Under the pieces are notes generated by a model. That model was given only the letters and a program-made list of their open reading frames with translations, was not told the DNA's origin and made no database searches. Of a DNA stretch of 64,000 nucleotides, positions 60,612 through 64,000 are shown in pieces. Both the position numbers and the translations under genes were made by a program. Numbering within the stretch: position 1 is the stretch's first letter; each line of letters starts with the position of its first letter. Source of the DNA: Methanomicrobium antiquum (GTDB lineage Archaea; Halobacteriota; Methanomicrobia; Methanomicrobiales; Methanomicrobiaceae); assembly GCF_029633915.1 (NCBI RefSeq), contig NZ_CP091092.1, positions 2,374,127 through 2,438,126 on the forward strand. The letters are read 5' to 3'.

Positions 60612-62192
60612 TTAAGACTCATTTACAATATCCACAAATTCGCCGTTGAAGTCATAAAGCTGGCATTCAAGCGTTTGCAAATCTACCATATATGCCCTTG
60701 CAGGTGTCGGCTGAATATTCATCTGCTTTTGAAATGAAGTCTGTGACTGCCACGTGCCTGTATTGATGCACAAAACGCCCCTGTACTTTAGCTGACCGCA
60801 GATATGAACATGGCCTGTATGAAGAATCTCCGGAATTGGATCAATGACTAATTTGTCTTCCTTTGCCGCATTTATAGGGGTTCTCATCCCGTATGTACAG
60901 GCTAGATGACGTCTTTTAAGCATCTCCAGCATCATCTCTTCAGGATGCGTGTATGAGGCACCCGGAATCATTGATATCAGATCGTCAAATGATCTTCCAT
61001 GATACATCAAAACGCGGACACCCTGAAGATTTACCATCGCAGGGTTTTCAACAAGAATGACGTTTTTTGGGAAATGCTGTGTAAATGCATCGGGAAGACC
61101 CGGCTGAGGTTCTGATCCTCTTATTGCATCGTGGTTTCCGGGAGATATGATAATACTCATGTCTTTTGGAAGTTTTTCAAGCATTTTTGCAAATATTTCA
61201 TATTGCGCATAGATATTTGGAACAGTCAGCTCTTTATCCTGATCAGGATAAATGCCGATTCCGTCAACCAAATCTCCGGCTATCAAAAGATACTGCGCAC
61301 CGCAGTTACAAAGCCAGTCTGTAAATTTATCCCATTCTTTTTGAAGAAAAGTATCACTTCCAACATGAACATCTGATATAAAAACCGCTTTTCCCGGAGT
61401 TTCACTCTTGTATGGGGCGTTATTGAGGGGAATGTCAGGTCTGTGAAGTGTGTCTGCAAAAATAATTGTGCCTTCATTTGAAAGCGAGCCTTTAACCATC
61501 ACGACTTCGTCAGGAATCAGCTTTTCAGCCTCTGAGAATACTTCAGCACGCTTTTTTTCACGCTCTAAATCTTTGTTTGCATAATTAGAGTTTCCATTTT
61601 GCGGATTGTAGAAGAGCACATTTATTGTATCTGTTGGATCTTCTAAAACTGCAATCCTGTGTCCTTTTGCAGTGTTTCTGACCTCTGATATCATTCCTAT
61701 TATAGTTACAGTCTGCTGTCTGTAACGTGTTGTCTGTGTAAGGGCTGAAATCGGCATAGGCTCGCCTCTTCCGCGTAGCATTTTAGAGAGCTTGTCGTAT
61801 CTGTCCCTGAAATAGTAGATAAAATCAGTATATTCTGCGCCTCTTTTTTGCTCTTCGGGAGTTCCATAAATAATTTCGATGTTTGCCGGAGATAAAAAGC
61901 GTGTTCCGTCAGTCTCTTTTGTAACACCTTCATCAGTGGTATCGGGAATATTCACAGGCTGTTGAGTAACCGGTTTTAGACGCGGAATTGCAGGCTCAAA
62001 ATACCTGTCTTTCCATCCGGGAATATGCTGGGGGAGTGCAACAGGTGCGTTTTTTGGAACATTTTTGATTATCTGTTCTATTAAAAGAGACGGATTGTCT
62101 GATTCCCTGATTTTTAAGACCACATCAAAGTGTACCTGAAGATCAGCCTCAAGAAATTTTTCGACAATCTCGATTCCCTTTTCATCCAACAT
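60612..62192 (-). CDS. polB: DNA polymerase II (family D) small subunit, DP1
   Basis: A 526-residue protein. An N-terminal helical region (1-80) and a linker are followed by an OB-fold (about 150-250, TVTIIGMISEVRNTAKGHRI) and a calcineurin-like phosphodiesterase domain: FISDVHVGSD (about 270), LLIAGDLVDGIG (about 303), ISPGNHDAIRGSEPQPG (about 350) and ILHTGHVHICG (about 460). This is the 3'-5' proofreading exonuclease subunit of the archaeal replicative polymerase PolD. The large subunit gene is not in the window. It is divergent from the gene at 62338. Confidence 0.95.
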   Translation of the reverse strand: MLDEKGIEIVEKFLEADLQVHFDVVLKIRESDNPSLLIEQIIKNVPKNAPVALPQHIPGWKDRYFEPAIPRLKPVTQQPVNIPDTTDEGVTKETDGTRFLSPANIEIIYGTPEEQKRGAEYTDFIYYFRDRYDKLSKMLRGRGEPMPISALTQTTRYRQQTVTIIGMISEVRNTAKGHRIAVLEDPTDTINVLFYNPQNGNSNYANKDLEREKKRAEVFSEAEKLIPDEVVMVKGSLSNEGTIIFADTLHRPDIPLNNAPYKSETPGKAVFISDVHVGSDTFLQKEWDKFTDWLCNCGAQYLLIAGDLVDGIGIYPDQDKELTVPNIYAQYEIFAKMLEKLPKDMSIIISPGNHDAIRGSEPQPGLPDAFTQHFPKNVILVENPAMVNLQGVRVLMYHGRSFDDLISMIPGASYTHPEEMMLEMLKRRHLACTYGMRTPINAAKEDKLVIDPIPEILHTGHVHICGQLKYRGVLCINTGTWQSQTSFQKQMNIQPTPARAYMVDLQTLECQLYDFNGEFVDIVNES

Positions 62193-62337
62193 TATTGCAG
62201 TTATGTTTGTATTGAGTTGTAAAAAATAGTTGTCAATATAAAATCCTTTAAAAAATCCTCTTCTGTCCGCCTCAAATTTTTACCTTTTGTTTAATACCTT
62301 TGCCTGACATATAATTTTTAAAAAAGGTGGCAGCAGA

Positions 62338-63291
62338 ATGGCATTTGAAGAGACAATAATATTTTACTCACCCGCTGATGCAGATATTTTTTCAAAAAAA
62401 CTCCGTGATGAGGGATGCAGGACAAAGACAAGGGTTGTTCAGTCTCTTGTCAAAGAGACAATCTGCAAAGCACAGATAAAAGATCTCCGGGATTTTTTCA
62501 TAGAGGAGTCTGAAGATTTTAAGGATGACGAAAGTGAAATGACATCATTAATACAGGATACCTATAACAGCGTGATATCCGAGCTTGAATCAATGGAAGG
62601 GAGCATCAAGGAATTCCTGGATTTAAGAGAAGAAGGTGAGTGCATTTCTGATGACCCTGAAGTCGCCCGTTTTCTGGAAATGTTAAAAGAAGAAGGCGGT
62701 GCTGCAAAGCTTGGAGAACTTGCAATGCAGGGTGATGAATTTGCATCACGTATGATGAGAATTATTCCGGCTCTTGAGGAGAACGGGATGATTGAGAACC
62801 AGGATGAGAAGAAATATCTCAAAAAGACAAAGGATGCAAATGAGATTGTAACATCTATGCCGTCTGATATACTTCTTGAAGGCTCTTCACAGGAGAGCAG
62901 GAAGAAATACAATATTAAAACAGTTGTAAATGTAATGTCAGGCTCTGAGTATCACATAACCACACCTCCTGAGTTTGCATTTAAAACTGATCTGAATGAA
63001 CTTGACAGTTTTGTTGATGGCTTAATTTTTGAGGAGGAGTCATACATACGGCTGAAAGAGAATATATTTTTAAAGACTCTTATTGCCGAGAGAATAATGG
63101 ACTTTTTAAAGGCGAAAGAGAAAGCGGCGGCAGAAGAGATTACAGAAGAGATTAAGGATGTAAGAATTTCACTTCAGGAAACCGGAGATGAATTCGCATT
63201 TGATCTTGAGAGTGACTATATTGCAGATATCCTTTTGGATATGAAAAAGCTCAATATTATTAAAGGAAAAGGGAACCGCTTCAGAATATAA
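62338..63291 (+). CDS. Conserved-looking hypothetical protein next to DP1
   Basis: A 317-residue, acidic, mostly helical soluble protein. It has a small N-terminal alpha/beta part (EETIIFYSPADADIFSKKLR), a central helical region and a C-terminal region (about 245-317: AERIMDFLKAKEKAAAEEIT ... ILLDMKKLNIIKGKGNRFRI) that looks like a winged helix. I do not recognise a family. AGGTGG lies 7 bases before the ATG. It is divergent from polB by 145 bases, so the two may share a control region and possibly a role in DNA metabolism (inference from position only). Confidence 0.7.
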   Translation: MAFEETIIFYSPADADIFSKKLRDEGCRTKTRVVQSLVKETICKAQIKDLRDFFIEESEDFKDDESEMTSLIQDTYNSVISELESMEGSIKEFLDLREEGECISDDPEVARFLEMLKEEGGAAKLGELAMQGDEFASRMMRIIPALEENGMIENQDEKKYLKKTKDANEIVTSMPSDILLEGSSQESRKKYNIKTVVNVMSGSEYHITTPPEFAFKTDLNELDSFVDGLIFEEESYIRLKENIFLKTLIAERIMDFLKAKEKAAAEEITEEIKDVRISLQETGDEFAFDLESDYIADILLDMKKLNIIKGKGNRFRI

Positions 63292-63318
63292 ACGGGATTT
63301 AATCCCGTTTCTTTTTTT
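63290..63318 (+). terminator. Strong hairpin terminator between convergent genes
   Basis: AAACGGGA (63290-63297), loop TTTAA and TCCCGTTT (63303-63310) form an 8-bp stem followed by CTTTTTTT (63311-63318). It begins at the last base before the stop of the gene at 62338 and faces the cyclophilin gene. It is the clearest intrinsic-type terminator in the window. Confidence 0.75.
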
Positions 63319-63377
63319 AAATCATTGCTTGATATTTATATTCTGATTTTTGGTTATTTTGGTCTTAAGATTTTTAT

Positions 63378-63860
63378 TCAGATTACAGTCGCTTTTATTA
63401 TCTTTACTTCTGCTTTTGGTTTGTCTGAGAAGTCTGTTGGAAGCATAGCGATTTTGTCAACGACATCCATTCCTTCTGATACCTCTCCAAAGACCGGATG
63501 TTTGTAAGGAGTTGATGTGTTATCCCAGTCAAGATATGAGTTGTCGCCTAAGTTTATGAAAAACTGGCTTCCGCCGGTGTCTGGCTGTCCTGTGTTTGCC
63601 ATCGCAATTGTTCCGCGGACATTGGAGTGCCCCTTTACAAACTCATCTTTGATATTGTAGCCCGGCCCGCCTGTACCGGTTCCCTGCGGACATCCTGCCT
63701 GAACCATAAAACCATTTATTACCCTGTGAAATATGATTCCGTCATAGAAACCTTCTGATACAAGTTTTTCAAAGTTGCCTGCTGTTACAGGCATGTCGCT
63801 GTATAAGTCAATTGTTATGTCGCCGATATTTGTCTGCAGTTTTACTTTTTTTCCTGTCAT
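63378..63860 (-). CDS. Cyclophilin-type peptidylprolyl isomerase
   Basis: A 160-residue cytoplasmic cyclophilin: LQTNIGDITIDLYSDMPVTA at the start, the catalytic FHRVINGFMVQAGCPQG with the active Arg (about 44-60), MANTGQPDTGGSQFFINLGD (about 87-106) and HPVFGEVSEGMDVVDKI. It speeds cis-trans isomerisation of proline bonds during protein folding. Length is typical of the single-domain family. The upstream region holds family R copy R13. Confidence 0.93.
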   Translation of the reverse strand: MTGKKVKLQTNIGDITIDLYSDMPVTAGNFEKLVSEGFYDGIIFHRVINGFMVQAGCPQGTGTGGPGYNIKDEFVKGHSNVRGTIAMANTGQPDTGGSQFFINLGDNSYLDWDNTSTPYKHPVFGEVSEGMDVVDKIAMLPTDFSDKPKAEVKIIKATVI

Positions 63861-63890
63861 GGTTAAAACTCCGGTCTTATATTGGGTTTG

Positions 63891-63958
63891 TTACATGAAA
63901 ATTACTTTGTAATTTACATGAAACAGTTAGCATGAAAAAATTTATCATGAACGTTTTT
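63891..63958 (+). repeat. Family R repeat R13
   Basis: TTACATGAAAATTACTTTGT, AATTTACATGAAACAGTTAG, CATGAAAAAATTTATCATGA and ACGTTTTT. Its hairpin is AAATTAC-TTT-GTAATTT: both arms have changed relative to R10/R12 (G-C to A-T), a compensatory change. Confidence 0.9.
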
Positions 63959-64000
63959 AATTAAAAAAATTGTTCTCTTCCGGGTGCTTATATTTCTCTT

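Overview
The window is AT-rich archaeal DNA, most likely from a methanogenic euryarchaeon of the Methanomicrobiales type (inference). The supporting genes are the small subunit of D-family DNA polymerase (DP1), an STT3/AglB oligosaccharyltransferase, a TrmB-type regulator, a DUF2115 protein, archaeal ATPases with DUF234 and DUF4143 domains, and a K+-dependent type membrane pyrophosphatase. Genes use a mix of GGAG/GAGG ribosome binding sites and apparently leaderless starts 22-30 bases after a TATA box. The genus cannot be fixed from sequence alone.

Layout. 1-8.0 kb: the end of a sensor histidine kinase, a DUF2115/TrmB pair, a large AT-rich gap, an RND/MMPL exporter with a small upstream gene, a broken HD-domain gene, an AEC transporter and a RelE-type toxin-antitoxin pair behind four 18-bp iterons. 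8.2-32.2 kb: a surface-polysaccharide cluster with five GT4/GT2 glycosyltransferases, Gmd and Fcl (GDP-L-fucose), a GDP-rhamnose-type reductase destroyed by an IS5-family element, a Wzm/Wzt exporter whose Wzt carries a carbohydrate-binding tail, several methyltransferases (one with a repeat-built coiled coil, one with an in-frame TGA), two giant membrane proteins on the opposite strand, and a GtrB-like/methyltransferase/radical-SAM/GtrA-like group. 32.3-39.7 kb (minus strand): a tightly coupled operon (epimerase, SDR, Gfo/Idh, HddA, HddC, GmhA, GmhB), then a methyltransferase and a transaldolase-like gene. Together these read as a GDP-heptose pathway starting from sedoheptulose 7-phosphate. 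40-46.6 kb: an accessory patch with a hairpin-repeat leader, remnants of IS21-type ends, two copies of a GC-rich two-hairpin element, a truncated toxin-antitoxin locus, two unrelated ATPase genes with repeated upstream sites, and an acylphosphatase/coiled-coil fusion. 47-64 kb: mostly core genes, namely a Dol-P-sugar synthase-like GT2 and AglB, membrane and surface proteins, MscS, HppA, DP1 and a cyclophilin.

The most striking non-gene structure is two families of intergenic repeats. Family R (about 60-70 bp, about 13 copies, nearly all between 41.7 and 64 kb) carries a hairpin with compensatory base changes. Family E (about 180-215 bp, two full copies and one partial) carries two GC-rich hairpins, one of which changes sequence on both arms between copies. 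Neither is explained by any gene. In the polysaccharide cluster, the pairing of a Wzt carbohydrate-binding tail with a coiled-coil methyltransferase built from perfect 63-bp repeats suggests a WbdD-like chain-length ruler in an archaeon.
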